In this document: positions 36,858 to 44,858 of the stretch, one piece after another | Position numbering within the stretch: position 1 is the stretch's first letter | How the letters are laid out: every line of letters begins with the position of its first letter | NCBI RefSeq assembly: GCF_014196965.1 | Contig: NZ_JACIEQ010000001.1 | Span: forward strand, 496,001-560,000 | Direction of reading: 5' to 3' | DNA length: 64,000 nucleotides | Source of the DNA: Actibacterium naphthalenivorans | GTDB taxonomy: Bacteria > Pseudomonadota > Alphaproteobacteria > Rhodobacterales > Rhodobacteraceae | Notes under the pieces: generated by a model | What the model was told of the DNA's origin: nothing | What the model saw: only the letters and a program-made list of their open reading frames with translations | Databases searched by the model: none | Position numbers and translations under genes: made by a program

Positions 36858-37472
36858 ATGCGTTTCATCTTTCCGGTTCTTGGCCTTCTGGCGGTATCCG
36901 CCTGCGCCCCGGCCGTGCCTGATTCCGGCTTTGGCAGCTATGACACCTATCAGTCGGATCGCGAGATCGAGCTGATCGGGGAATCCCCAGCCCTGCCGTC
37001 CGACGATCCGAACGGAGCCGCCGGGCTGGAAGAGCTGACACCGGGGGCCGGCACTACACCGCTGGCCAGCGTGAACAACCCCGGCATCTCGGACGAGCAG
37101 GATTTCTCGGCCGTATCGTCCCGCGAATCCATCGAGAGCGACCGCGAGCGGATCGAGGCGCAGCGCGAGCAATATGTGTTCATCGAACCCACCGCCGTGC
37201 CCGAGCGCGCCGGCTCTGCGGGCCCGAACATCGTGGAATTCGCGCTGTCGACGACAAATCGCGTGGGCGAAAGCATCTATCGCCGCGGCGGGTTGCAGCG
37301 CGCCGGCGCCTTTGATCGCAACTGCGCCAAATATGCCTCTCCCGACCTTGCGCAAGAAGCGTTCCTGGCCACCGGCGGCCCCGAGCGGGACCGGCACAGT
37401 CTCGACCCCGACGGTGACGGTTTCGCCTGCTACTGGGATCCCGCGCCGTTCCGGCTGGTCGTCAACCGGTGA
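36858..37472 (+). CDS. Lipoprotein with C-terminal excalibur (Ca-binding) domain
   Basis: 204 residues from MRFIFPVLGLLAVSACAPA (ATG at 36858), where LAVSAC is a lipobox. The mature part is an acidic, low-complexity spacer (about 25-110), then a C-terminal domain with AFDRNCAKYASPDLAQEAFLA and DPDGDGFACYWDPAPF. The DxDxDGxxC loop with paired cysteines is the excalibur domain. It is likely anchored to the outer-membrane or periplasmic side. It lies between gatA and an amidase, so a wall-associated role is possible. Confidence 0.82.
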   Translation: MRFIFPVLGLLAVSACAPAVPDSGFGSYDTYQSDREIELIGESPALPSDDPNGAAGLEELTPGAGTTPLASVNNPGISDEQDFSAVSSRESIESDRERIEAQREQYVFIEPTAVPERAGSAGPNIVEFALSTTNRVGESIYRRGGLQRAGAFDRNCAKYASPDLAQEAFLATGGPERDRHSLDPDGDGFACYWDPAPFRLVVNR

Positions 37473-37479
37473 TCCGGGG

Positions 37480-38178
37480 GTGGGGGTACTGACCCGCCCC
37501 TCCCCCAATTTCGGGGAGCGCCGCAATGGCGCCCGGCCCGATCTGATCGTTCTGCACTACACCGCGATGAACAGCGCCGATGCCGCGCTCGATCGGCTGT
37601 GCGACCCGGCAAGCGAGGTTTCGGCGCATTACCTGATCGCCGAAAACGGAACGCTCTGCCAACTGGTGAGGGAAGAGAATCGCGCCTGGCACGCGGGCGC
37701 CGGGGCCTGGGGCGCGGTCGGCGACGTGAACTCCCGCTCGATCGGCATCGAGCTGGCCAATGACGGCGACACACCCTTTCCCGAACCGCAGATGGCCGCG
37801 CTGGAACGGCTTCTGGCCGGGGCGATGGCGCGGTGGGCGATTCCGCCCGAACGGGTCATCGCACATTCCGACATGGCCCCGAACCGCAAGATCGACCCCG
37901 GCGCGCGGTTCGACTGGCGGCGGCTGGCGCTTCAGGGCCTGTCCGTCTGGCCCGCGCACCTGTCGCGCTCTTCGCGGCCCGACACGCCGAACGGTGCCTT
38001 CCTGACGGCGGCGCGCCGCTTTGGCTACACGGCGGACTGCGGCGAGGATGCGATACTGGCGGCGTTCCGGCTGCGGTTTCGCCCCGGTGCCACGGGCCCG
38101 CTGGAGGGCGCCGATTTGCGGGCGATACAGGCACTGGCCCAACGCTTCCCCGTTGACCAGGGGCCGCGCACTGCCTAA
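37480..38178 (+). CDS. N-acetylmuramoyl-L-alanine amidase (AmpD/Amidase_2 family)
   Basis: 232 residues from a GTG at 37480, 8 bases after the lipoprotein stop; no earlier start fits the family. The amidase_2 zinc site is formed by LIVLHYTAM, RAWHAG and VIAHSDMAPNRKIDPG. The C-terminal part (about 145-232) carries a peptidoglycan-binding-like helical segment. It cleaves the MurNAc-L-Ala bond, in peptidoglycan recycling or remodelling. It ends 7 bases before the RNase P RNA. Confidence 0.86.
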   Translation: MGVLTRPSPNFGERRNGARPDLIVLHYTAMNSADAALDRLCDPASEVSAHYLIAENGTLCQLVREENRAWHAGAGAWGAVGDVNSRSIGIELANDGDTPFPEPQMAALERLLAGAMARWAIPPERVIAHSDMAPNRKIDPGARFDWRRLALQGLSVWPAHLSRSSRPDTPNGAFLTAARRFGYTADCGEDAILAAFRLRFRPGATGPLEGADLRAIQALAQRFPVDQGPRTA

Positions 38179-38185
38179 GTGCATC

Positions 38186-38560
38186 AGGCGCGGATGGCTG
38201 GATGGCCGCGGGGCGACCCGAGGAAAGTCCGGACTCCATGAAGCAACGGTGCCGGGTAACGCCCGGCCGGGGAAACCCGAGGGAAAGCGCCACAGAGAAC
38301 AAACCGCCCCGGATCCGATCCGGGGTAAGGGTGAAACGGTGGGGTAAGAGCCCACCGCGGACCTGGCAACAGGGCCGGCACGGCAAGCCCCACCGGGAGC
38401 AATGCCAAATAGGGATTTCGCGGGGGCACGCCCCCAGGGGGCTTCACCCCAGAGATCCGGGTTGGCAGCTAAAGCGCGTCGGTAACGGCGGGCATAGAGG
38501 AATGGTCATCCAGGGGGCGCAAGCCCCCGGACAGAATCCGGCTTACAGGCCATCCGCGCA
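38186..38560 (+). ncRNA. rnpB: RNase P RNA (class A)
   Basis: The region has the highly conserved core GAGGAAAGTCCGGACTCC (near 38218) and the 3' part ACAGAATCCGGCTTACAGGCC. The 5' GCGCGGATGG pairs with 3' CCATCCGCGC to close helix P1, which sets the ends at about 38188 and 38559. About 370 nt is normal for alphaproteobacteria. It follows the amidase gene directly and precedes rpmG. Exact ends are estimated from the helix. Confidence 0.92.
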
Positions 38561-38570
38561 TGATTATCGG

Positions 38571-38598
38571 TTGACTCCCGTCCGCCGAAAGGTAAAAG
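38571..38598 (+). promoter_or_regulatory. Possible vegetative promoter of rpmG
   Basis: TTGACT at 38571 with TAAAAG about 16 bases downstream resembles a sigma-70 promoter, located just after the RNase P RNA and ~60 bases before the rpmG start. This is a weak -10 match. Confidence 0.35.
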
Positions 38599-38656
38599 GC
38601 GGGCTTCAAGGATTTTTGACGGGCAGCATATGCGGCCCGCTCGACGGAGAAGCAAC

Positions 38657-38824
38657 ATGGCGAAACCTACCACAATCAAGATCCGCCTGAACTCGACCGC
38701 GGGCACCGGCCACTTCTACGTGACCAAGAAGAATGCCCGCACGATGACCGAGAAGATGACGGTGAACAAATACGACCCGGTCGTGCGCAAGCACGTCGAG
38801 TACAAGGAAGGCAAGATCAAGTAA
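38657..38824 (+). CDS. rpmG: Ribosomal protein L33
   Basis: 55 residues from [18 protein letters not shown]. It is the zinc-free type: it lacks the two CxxC pairs of the zinc-containing L33 form. [17 protein letters not shown] and [12 protein letters not shown] are typical. It is followed by a rho-independent terminator. Confidence 0.95.
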
Positions 38825-38850
38825 GATCCTGCCCGCCTAAGGTTCCGAAA

Positions 38851-38880
38851 GGCCGCGCGATCTGCGCGGCCTTTTGTTTT
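38851..38880 (+). terminator. Rho-independent terminator of rpmG
   Basis: GGCCGCGC-GATCT-GCGCGGCC forms a perfect 8-base-pair stem followed by TTTTGTTTT, 26 bases after the rpmG stop. Confidence 0.9.
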
Positions 38881-38914
38881 CGGGCTTTGGCCCTGAGGGC
38901 GGCGGTGGCGCGGC

Positions 38915-39403
38915 TCAGCGTTCCAGCCCAAGGCGCTGGTGCCAGGCGGCGAGGCTTTCGTCCGGGTATCCCTCGAAGCTCCGATCAGAGGGGCCAATGC
39001 AGGGCTCCACCCAGGGCGCCTTGCTGCCGAGCATCAGATGCGTGCGCTCGGGGGGCACGGGCAGCGGCGTGTCGATGGCCGAGGCATGCGGATGCAGCAG
39101 CTCGGGCCAGCGCGGATCCCAGACCCAGAGCGCCGATCCGCACAGGCCGCAGAACTTGCGCTCCCCCTCGCTATACGTCACCTCGCCGCTTTCATCCTCG
39201 TGCAACCTGGCGTGATAGCTGCGGACATGCGCGCCGCCCTCGAGCGTCAGCGTCTCGGCCGAGGCCCCCAGATTGATCGCGAACCCGCCGCCGCCCGCCG
39301 TCTTGCGGCAGATCGAGCAGTAGCAAAGGTTGAACGGATAGGGATGGCGGGCTTCAACCGTGAAGCGGACAGCGCCACAATGGCAGGATCCTTCAAGCAG
39401 CAT
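38915..39403 (-). CDS. GFA/CENP-V family zinc protein
   Basis: 162 residues from MLLEGSCHCGAVRFTV (ATG at 39403). The zinc cysteines are in CHCGAVRF, CYCSICRK and FCGLCGSALWV, the CENP-V/GFA pattern (family includes glutathione-dependent formaldehyde-activating enzyme Gfa). The actual substrate is uncertain. It is 79 bases downstream of the Bax inhibitor gene on the same strand, with a terminator between them. Confidence 0.87.
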   Translation of the reverse strand: MLLEGSCHCGAVRFTVEARHPYPFNLCYCSICRKTAGGGGFAINLGASAETLTLEGGAHVRSYHARLHEDESGEVTYSEGERKFCGLCGSALWVWDPRWPELLHPHASAIDTPLPVPPERTHLMLGSKAPWVEPCIGPSDRSFEGYPDESLAAWHQRLGLER

Positions 39404-39430
39404 TTTCCGCGCCTCCTTGCGTGCCGGAAC

Positions 39431-39458
39431 AAAAAAGGCCGGCGCAATGGCCGGCCCT
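39431..39458 (-). terminator. Terminator after the Bax inhibitor-1 gene
   Basis: On the minus strand GGCCGG-N8-CCGGCC is followed by TTTTTT, in the gap after the Bax inhibitor stop. Confidence 0.85.
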
Positions 39459-39481
39459 TTCGCATTCACATGTCGTCTGGC

Positions 39482-40222
39482 TTACTCGCGGTTGCCCATG
39501 AACGACAGCAGGAACATGAACAGGTTGATGAAATCGAGATAGAGGTTCAGCGCCCCCATGATCGCCGATTTCTCGAGCCATTCGCCATCCATCGCATGGG
39601 CGTGTTGCAGATAGTCGGTCTTGATCTTCTGGGTGTCATAGGCGGTCAGGCCCGCGAAGATCAGAACCCCAAGAAGCGAGATCGCGAACATGATCGCCGG
39701 CGATCCGAGGAAGATGTTCACGATCGAGGCGACCAGCAGGCCGATCACACCCATGATCAGGAACGACCCCCAGCCGGAGATGTCCTTCTTGGTGGTGTAC
39801 CCCCAAAGCGACAGCCCCGCGAAGGAAATCGCCGTTACAAGGAAGGTCTGCGCGATCGAATAGCCGGTGAAGACCGCGAAAATATAGCTCAGCGACAGAC
39901 CCATGGCGGCGGCGTAAACGTAGAAGAACAGTTGCGCGCCGGCGGCCGACAGCCGGTTGATCGCGGCGCCGAAGGCGAACACCATGATCAGCGGCAGGAA
40001 CATGGTGATCCAGCCCAGGATGTTGGGCTGCAGCGTGATCGGATCACGGAAGATGCTCAGCAGCGCGTCATTCGACCCCACCGCCCAGGCCACCGCCGCC
40101 GTCATCAGCATGCCCACGGACATCGTGCCGTAGACCTTGTTCATATGGGCGCGAAGCCCTTCGTCGACCTGTGCGGTGCGGACACCCGCCTGGCCCGTAC
40201 GGATCGTGTTGTAGTCAGCCAT
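39482..40222 (-). CDS. Bax inhibitor-1/YccA family membrane protein
   Basis: 246 residues from MADYNTIRTGQAGVR (ATG at 40222) with about seven TM segments. The family segment AYDTQKIKTDYLQHAHAMDGEW and a terminal YLDFINLFMFLLSFMGNRE are typical of the bacterial BI-1/YbhL type. It may act as a pH-sensitive calcium channel or help protein quality control; this is inferred from family members. It ends with its own terminator. Confidence 0.92.
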   Translation of the reverse strand: MADYNTIRTGQAGVRTAQVDEGLRAHMNKVYGTMSVGMLMTAAVAWAVGSNDALLSIFRDPITLQPNILGWITMFLPLIMVFAFGAAINRLSAAGAQLFFYVYAAAMGLSLSYIFAVFTGYSIAQTFLVTAISFAGLSLWGYTTKKDISGWGSFLIMGVIGLLVASIVNIFLGSPAIMFAISLLGVLIFAGLTAYDTQKIKTDYLQHAHAMDGEWLEKSAIMGALNLYLDFINLFMFLLSFMGNRE

Positions 40223-40357
40223 AAGATGCCTCCAATGCGTAACTTTTCTGGCGGCACCAACGAAAAGGACCGCCCTCACCGGGAATATCGGCGAGCACGG
40301 CCCTGTTTTCAAGAGTTTCCGCCCGGAAACCGGACAGTTGTTCCGATTAAATCCGGA

Positions 40358-40576
40358 TCAGCATTTCCACGCGGTGGGCGCGTCCCATGCCGGGCGGCGC
40401 GATTCGGCCAGCGCCTCGGCGCGGGTCAGGCCGATGTCGCGCAGCTGCGCGTCGTCCAGATTGGCAAGCCGACGGCGCTGTTGCGCCACTCCCGCCGCAT
40501 GAAAAACACGCGAAAGGATCGAAATGCGCCCTTTTTTGGCAAAGGCAGAGCCATAATGCGGTGCTGCTTGGGTCAT
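40358..40576 (-). CDS. DUF1127 small protein
   Basis: 72 residues. The DUF1127 core is RRRLANLDDAQLRDIGLTRAEALAESRRPAWD, preceded by a basic segment. Small DUF1127 proteins bind RNA or ribosomes and are linked to phosphate or nitrogen stress in other alphaproteobacteria. It faces the LysR gene across 122 bases, an arrangement common in Rhodobacterales. Confidence 0.88.
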   Translation of the reverse strand: MTQAAPHYGSAFAKKGRISILSRVFHAAGVAQQRRRLANLDDAQLRDIGLTRAEALAESRRPAWDAPTAWKC

Positions 40577-40698
40577 AGCTGTTACTCTTCTTTAATTGTG
40601 AACCATCGTCACGTTTCCATAATCATGCTTGATATTTGGCAGAGCGCGATACATTCTTCAAACGAATGATTGTTATCCAACCCATCAGGAAATGTGAT

Positions 40699-41553
40699 AT
40701 GCCGCGAAACCTGGACATGACCGCCCTGCGCTCCTTCGTTGCCGTCGCCGAAGCAGGGGGCGTGACGCGGGCGGCGGGGTTTCTGAACCTGACCCAATCG
40801 GCCGTCTCGATGCAGCTCAAGCGTCTGGAAGAGGCGCTGGGGCTGACACTGCTGGACCGTACCGCCCGCAAGATCGCGCTGACCGCCACGGGCGAGCAGT
40901 TGCTGGGCTATGCCCGGCGCATGCTCGACCTGAATGATGAGGTCTACGCCCGCCTGACCGCGCAGGAATTCGAGGGCGAGGTCATCCTGGGCGTGCCCCA
41001 TGACATCGTCTATCCGGCGATCCCGCAGGTGCTGCAGCGGTTCAACACCGAATATCCGCGCGTGAAGGTGCAGCTTTTGTCATCCTTCACCCGGCGCCTG
41101 AAGGAACAGTTCGCGCGGGGCGAGGTTGATGTCATCCTGACAACGGAAGACGAGGCCGATGCCGGCGGCGAAACCCTGACCGAACTGCCGCTGATCTGGA
41201 TCGGCGCGCCTGGCGGTCAGGCGTGGAAATCGCGGCCGCTGCGGCTGGCCTATGAAAACAGCTGTATCTTCCGCGGCTCTGTCCAGTCGGCGCTGGACCG
41301 CGCCGGCATCCCCTGGGAAATGGCGGTGGAAAGCAATTCCACCCGCACGATCGAAGCCTCGGTCAGCGCCGATCTGGCGGTTCATACGGTGATCGAGGGC
41401 AGCGAGCCGCCCTATGTCGAGCGTATCCAGCATGGCGGCGCCCTGCCCGAGCTGCCGACGAAGCAGATCAACCTTTATGTCTCGGATGTTACCGGCGGCA
41501 AGGTGACAGACGATCTGGCCGCGCTGATCCGGCAGGCCTATCGCACCTATTGA
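40699..41553 (+). CDS. LysR-family transcriptional regulator
   Basis: 284 residues from MPRNLDMTALRSFVAVAEAGG (ATG at 40699). The N-terminal winged helix-turn-helix has GGVTRAAGFLNLTQSAVSMQLKRLEEALG, and the C-terminal part is a LysR substrate-binding domain. It is divergent from the DUF1127 gene and probably regulates it or both. The inducer is unknown. Confidence 0.93.
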   Translation: MPRNLDMTALRSFVAVAEAGGVTRAAGFLNLTQSAVSMQLKRLEEALGLTLLDRTARKIALTATGEQLLGYARRMLDLNDEVYARLTAQEFEGEVILGVPHDIVYPAIPQVLQRFNTEYPRVKVQLLSSFTRRLKEQFARGEVDVILTTEDEADAGGETLTELPLIWIGAPGGQAWKSRPLRLAYENSCIFRGSVQSALDRAGIPWEMAVESNSTRTIEASVSADLAVHTVIEGSEPPYVERIQHGGALPELPTKQINLYVSDVTGGKVTDDLAALIRQAYRTY

Positions 41554-41560
41554 CGGGCGC

Positions 41561-42013
41561 CTACCGGCGCGGGGCGAAGAAGGCTTTCAGCAGCGCCTCG
41601 GCCTCGGCCGCGCCGATGCCGTCATAGACCTGCGGCACATGATGGCTTTGCGGGTGGTCGAACACCCGCGGCCCATGCGCCACCCCGCCCGATTTCGGAT
41701 CGGCCGCGCCATAATACAGCCGCGCGATGCGGGCCTGGCTGATGGCCGAGGCGCACATCGGGCAGGGTTCCAGCGTCACGTAAAGATCATGCCCCGGCAG
41801 TCGTTCGGAGCCCGCAGCGGCACAGGCCGCCCGCAGCGCGAGGATTTCGGCATGGGCGGTGGGATCGTTCAGCTCACGCGTCCGGTTGCCCGCCCGCGCC
41901 ACGATCCGCCCGTTGGGGCCGACGATCACGGCACCCACCGGCACTTCGCCCCGCGCGGCGGCGGCGCGGGCCTCGGCCAGGGCGGCCTGCATATGGCTGG
42001 TGAACGGGCTCAT
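41561..42013 (-). CDS. tadA: tRNA-specific adenosine deaminase
   Basis: 150 residues from MSPFTSHMQAALAEARAAAARG (ATG at 42013). The zinc cytidine-deaminase fold has HAEILALRAA and PCPMCASAI. The substrate set fits TadA, which makes inosine at the wobble position of tRNA(Arg-ACG). It is convergent with the LysR gene and divergent from the pseudouridine synthase. Confidence 0.93.
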   Translation of the reverse strand: MSPFTSHMQAALAEARAAAARGEVPVGAVIVGPNGRIVARAGNRTRELNDPTAHAEILALRAACAAAGSERLPGHDLYVTLEPCPMCASAISQARIARLYYGAADPKSGGVAHGPRVFDHPQSHHVPQVYDGIGAAEAEALLKAFFAPRR

Positions 42014-42089
42014 CGCCCCGTCATGCCCTGCCCGGCCGGGCCCGCGCAAGGCGCTTTCGCTTCGCCGCGCAACCGCGTAAAGGGGCAGT

Positions 42090-42884
42090 ATGAACACCAC
42101 CCCCCCTCCGGGCGAGCGTATCGCCAAGGTTCTGGCCCGTGCCGGCGTCGCCTCGCGGCGCGAGGCTGAACGGATGATCGAGGCCGGTCGCGTCTCCGTC
42201 AACGGCAAGACCATTGACAGCCCCGCACTCAACGTCACCCCCGCCGACAAGATCACCGTGGACGCCAAGCCGCTGGCCGCGCCCGAGCCGCCGCGCCTGT
42301 GGCTCTACCACAAACCCGCCGGGCTGGTGACCAGCGCGCGCGATGAAAAAGGCCGCCCGACCGTGTTCGACGCCCTGCCCGAAGACATGCCTCGCGTCAT
42401 GTCTGTGGGCCGGCTCGATCTGAATTCCGAAGGTCTGCTGCTGCTGACCAACGACGGAGAGATCAAGCGGCGGCTGGAGCTTCCCTCGACCGGATGGCTG
42501 CGCAAATACCGGGTGCGGGTCAAGGGCCGGCCCGATGACACGATGCTCGAGCCGCTGCGCAAGGGCATCACCATCGACGGCGAGCGGTTTCAGCCCATGG
42601 ATGTGTCACTGGACCGCCAGCAGGGCGCCAACGCCTGGCTGACCATCGGCATCCGCGAAGGCCGCAACCGCGAGATCCGCCGCGCGATGGAGGCTGTGGG
42701 CCTTGTGGTGAACCGGCTGCTGCGCGTCAGCTATGGCCCGTTCCAGCTCGGCGAACTCAAGGAAGGCGCGGTCGAGGAAATCCGCCCGCGCGTGCTGCGC
42801 GACCAGCTTGGGCTGGACAAGGATTTCAAGCCCGCGGCCACGCCCAAGCCCCGCGTTGCCCGCAAGCCACGGGGAAAACGATAA
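42090..42884 (+). CDS. Pseudouridine synthase, RsuA/RluB family
   Basis: 264 residues. An N-terminal S4 RNA-binding domain (RIAKVLARAGVASRREAERMI, about 9-55) is followed by the catalytic domain with SVGRLDLNSEGLLLLTNDG (active-site Asp in GRLDxxSEG) and EGRNREIRRAMEAVG. A basic, alanine/proline tail ends it. It most likely modifies 23S rRNA (RluB type), though RsuA cannot be excluded. Confidence 0.9.
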   Translation: MNTTPPPGERIAKVLARAGVASRREAERMIEAGRVSVNGKTIDSPALNVTPADKITVDAKPLAAPEPPRLWLYHKPAGLVTSARDEKGRPTVFDALPEDMPRVMSVGRLDLNSEGLLLLTNDGEIKRRLELPSTGWLRKYRVRVKGRPDDTMLEPLRKGITIDGERFQPMDVSLDRQQGANAWLTIGIREGRNREIRRAMEAVGLVVNRLLRVSYGPFQLGELKEGAVEEIRPRVLRDQLGLDKDFKPAATPKPRVARKPRGKR

Positions 42885-42959
42885 GCGAAGGCACCTTGCC
42901 GTAGGTCACGCACTATGGCTTGCTGCCCCGAGACGAAACACGGATGGGAGCGCCGGCGG

Positions 42960-43784
42960 ATGGCAGACCTGCTTACGATCGAGAACCTGGGAAACCTGCT
43001 GATGCTGTGTTTCCTGCAGGCCGTTCTTGGCTTCGACAACCTGCTGTACATCAGCATCGAAAGCCAGCGCGCGCCGGTGGCGCAGCAAAGGGCGGTGCGG
43101 TTCTGGGGCATCATCATCGCCGTGGCGCTGCGGGTCGTGCTGCTGTTGGTGATGATCCGGCTGATCGACAGCCTGTCGGCCCCTTTCTTCGTGATGAACT
43201 GGACCGGCGTGCTGGAAGGCGGCGTGAATTTCGCCACGGTCGTGTTCATCCTCGGCGGCATCTTCATCATCTACACGGCGGTCAAGGAAATCTCGCATAT
43301 GCTGTCGGTCGAGCATCTGGAGCATGACGTGGAGGGCAAGCCGGGGAAATCGGGCCTTCAGGTGATTGCCCTGATCGTGACCATGAACCTGGTGTTCAGC
43401 TTCGATTCGATCCTGTCGGCACTGGCCATCACCGATGTTTTCCCGGTACTGGCCACCGCGATCCTGGCTTCGGGCGCGGCGATGGTTCTTCTGGCCGATG
43501 GCGTCACCACCTTCATCCAGAAAAACCGGATGTACGAGGTGCTGGGCCTGTTCGTCCTGCTGATTGTCGGCGTGGTGCTGCTGGGCGAGGCCGGCCCGGC
43601 CGCGGCCCACGCGATGCACGACGATGCGCTGCAGCTCAAGATCTTCGGCTATCCGCTGATCCCGATGTCGAAAACCACTTTCTACTTCGCGGTTTTGGTA
43701 CTTTTCGCCGTCGAAATCCTGCAATCGGGCTATTCGCGCAAACTCGCCGCGGAACGCCGGGCCGAGCAAAGCTTCAAGTCGTAA
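42960..43784 (+). CDS. TerC-family integral membrane protein
   Basis: 274 residues from MADLLTIENLGNLLML (ATG at 42960) with about seven or eight TM segments. FLQAVLGFDNLLYIS and NLVFSFDSILSALAITD carry the acidic and polar residues in TM1 and TM5 that define TerC/Alx proteins (metal-ion, mainly manganese, export). It comes 75 bases after the pseudouridine synthase and just before the TelA-XpaC cluster, which may belong to the same stress response. Confidence 0.9.
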   Translation: MADLLTIENLGNLLMLCFLQAVLGFDNLLYISIESQRAPVAQQRAVRFWGIIIAVALRVVLLLVMIRLIDSLSAPFFVMNWTGVLEGGVNFATVVFILGGIFIIYTAVKEISHMLSVEHLEHDVEGKPGKSGLQVIALIVTMNLVFSFDSILSALAITDVFPVLATAILASGAAMVLLADGVTTFIQKNRMYEVLGLFVLLIVGVVLLGEAGPAAAHAMHDDALQLKIFGYPLIPMSKTTFYFAVLVLFAVEILQSGYSRKLAAERRAEQSFKS

Positions 43785-43856
43785 CGCGCAGCGCGCGCTT
43801 TCACGTAACCTTTGCATCGCCTATATAAGCGGTGCGGTGCAGATAACGGGGGCAGG

Positions 43857-43940
43857 ATGTCGGACACGGGGCTGCAAAAGATCGCCTTTTTCCTTCTGGT
43901 GGCGCTGATCTTCTACGTCTCGGCCGGCGGAGGCACGTGA
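43857..43940 (+). CDS. 27-residue single-pass membrane peptide
   Basis: MSDTGLQKIAFFLLVALIFY-VSAGGGT (given in parts) is a short open reading frame with a GGGGGCAGG-type ribosome site before the ATG at 43857. It has one hydrophobic stretch long enough to span the membrane. Its stop shares the ATGA with the xpaC start at 43940, so translation is coupled. It is too short for automatic gene calling. Conservation of such a peptide in other genomes is the test of reality. Confidence 0.6.
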   Translation: MSDTGLQKIAFFLLVALIFYVSAGGGT

Positions 43941-44827
43941 TGGCACAGCGTTATGGTGGGAAATTCAGCCCCCAGGGCACCGGCGGCCCCAAGGATGCGC
44001 CGCCCCCGAAGAACCCGTTTCACGGCAAGACCCGCACCCGCGCGGGCGGGCGGGTGAATTTCCTGTTCATCGCGCCCTTCCCGCTGCTGTTTTCCGCCTT
44101 CGCATCCGAACCCGTGGGCCTGGCGCTCGATCTGGCGGCCTTCGGCGTGCTGATCCTGGCCGCCTGGCTGACCCGCGAAGGGCTGAAGGCCCAAGAAGCC
44201 TATGAGGCGCGCCGCGTCGCCCGCCGCCCCGCCATCCCGCGCAAGATCTTTGCCTCGGTGCTGACCGGCGCAGGGCTGTTTCTGGCCGGCTTCGCACCCG
44301 AGGCCGGGCTGCTGAATCCGGTGATCTTCGCGGTACTGGGCACGGTGCTGCACAGCTTTGCCTTCGGCCTCGATCCGCTGTCGGACAAGGGCATGGAAGG
44401 GGTCGATACATTTCAGCAGGATCGCGTCGCCCATGCCGTGGACGAGGCCGAGAAACACCTGGCCGCGATGAAAGACGCCATCCTGCGCGCCGGCGACCGC
44501 AAGCTCGAGGCCCGCGTCGACGCGTTTCAGGCCACCGCGCGCGAAATGTTCCGCACCGTCGAGCAAGACCCGCGCGATCTGACCGCCGCGCGCAAATATC
44601 TGGGCGTCTACCTGCTGGGCGCGCGCGATGCGACGGCCAAGTTCGCCGATATCTACAGCCGCACCCGCGATGCCGGCGTCCGCGCCGATTACGAGGCGCT
44701 GCTGACCGATCTTGAACAGAATTTCGCGGCCCGGACCAACAGCCTGTTGCTGGATGACCGTTCGGACCTGGATGTTGAAATCGAAGTGCTGCGCGAACGG
44801 CTACAGCGCGAAGGGGTACGCTCCTAG
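43940..44827 (+). CDS. xpaC: XpaC-family protein (5-bromo-4-chloroindolyl phosphate hydrolysis family)
   Basis: 295 residues. Two hydrophobic stretches near the N-terminus (VNFLFIAPFPLLFSAFA and LDLAAFGVLILAAWL) and another pair at about 95-135 are followed by a cytoplasmic helical domain (about 150-295) of the XpaC type (VDEAEKHLAAMKDAILRAGDRKLEARVDAF). In Bacillus xpaC is paired with yaaN (telA), as here. The biochemical function is unknown in spite of the old name. Confidence 0.84.
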   Translation: MAQRYGGKFSPQGTGGPKDAPPPKNPFHGKTRTRAGGRVNFLFIAPFPLLFSAFASEPVGLALDLAAFGVLILAAWLTREGLKAQEAYEARRVARRPAIPRKIFASVLTGAGLFLAGFAPEAGLLNPVIFAVLGTVLHSFAFGLDPLSDKGMEGVDTFQQDRVAHAVDEAEKHLAAMKDAILRAGDRKLEARVDAFQATAREMFRTVEQDPRDLTAARKYLGVYLLGARDATAKFADIYSRTRDAGVRADYEALLTDLEQNFAARTNSLLLDDRSDLDVEIEVLRERLQREGVRS

Positions 44828-44858
44828 GCGCCCCGCAAGAGAAAAAGGGAAAGTTCCG

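Noticed and set aside
38186-38560. Several short open frames on both strands
   Set aside because: The region is the RNase P RNA; conserved core elements and the P1 helix explain it.
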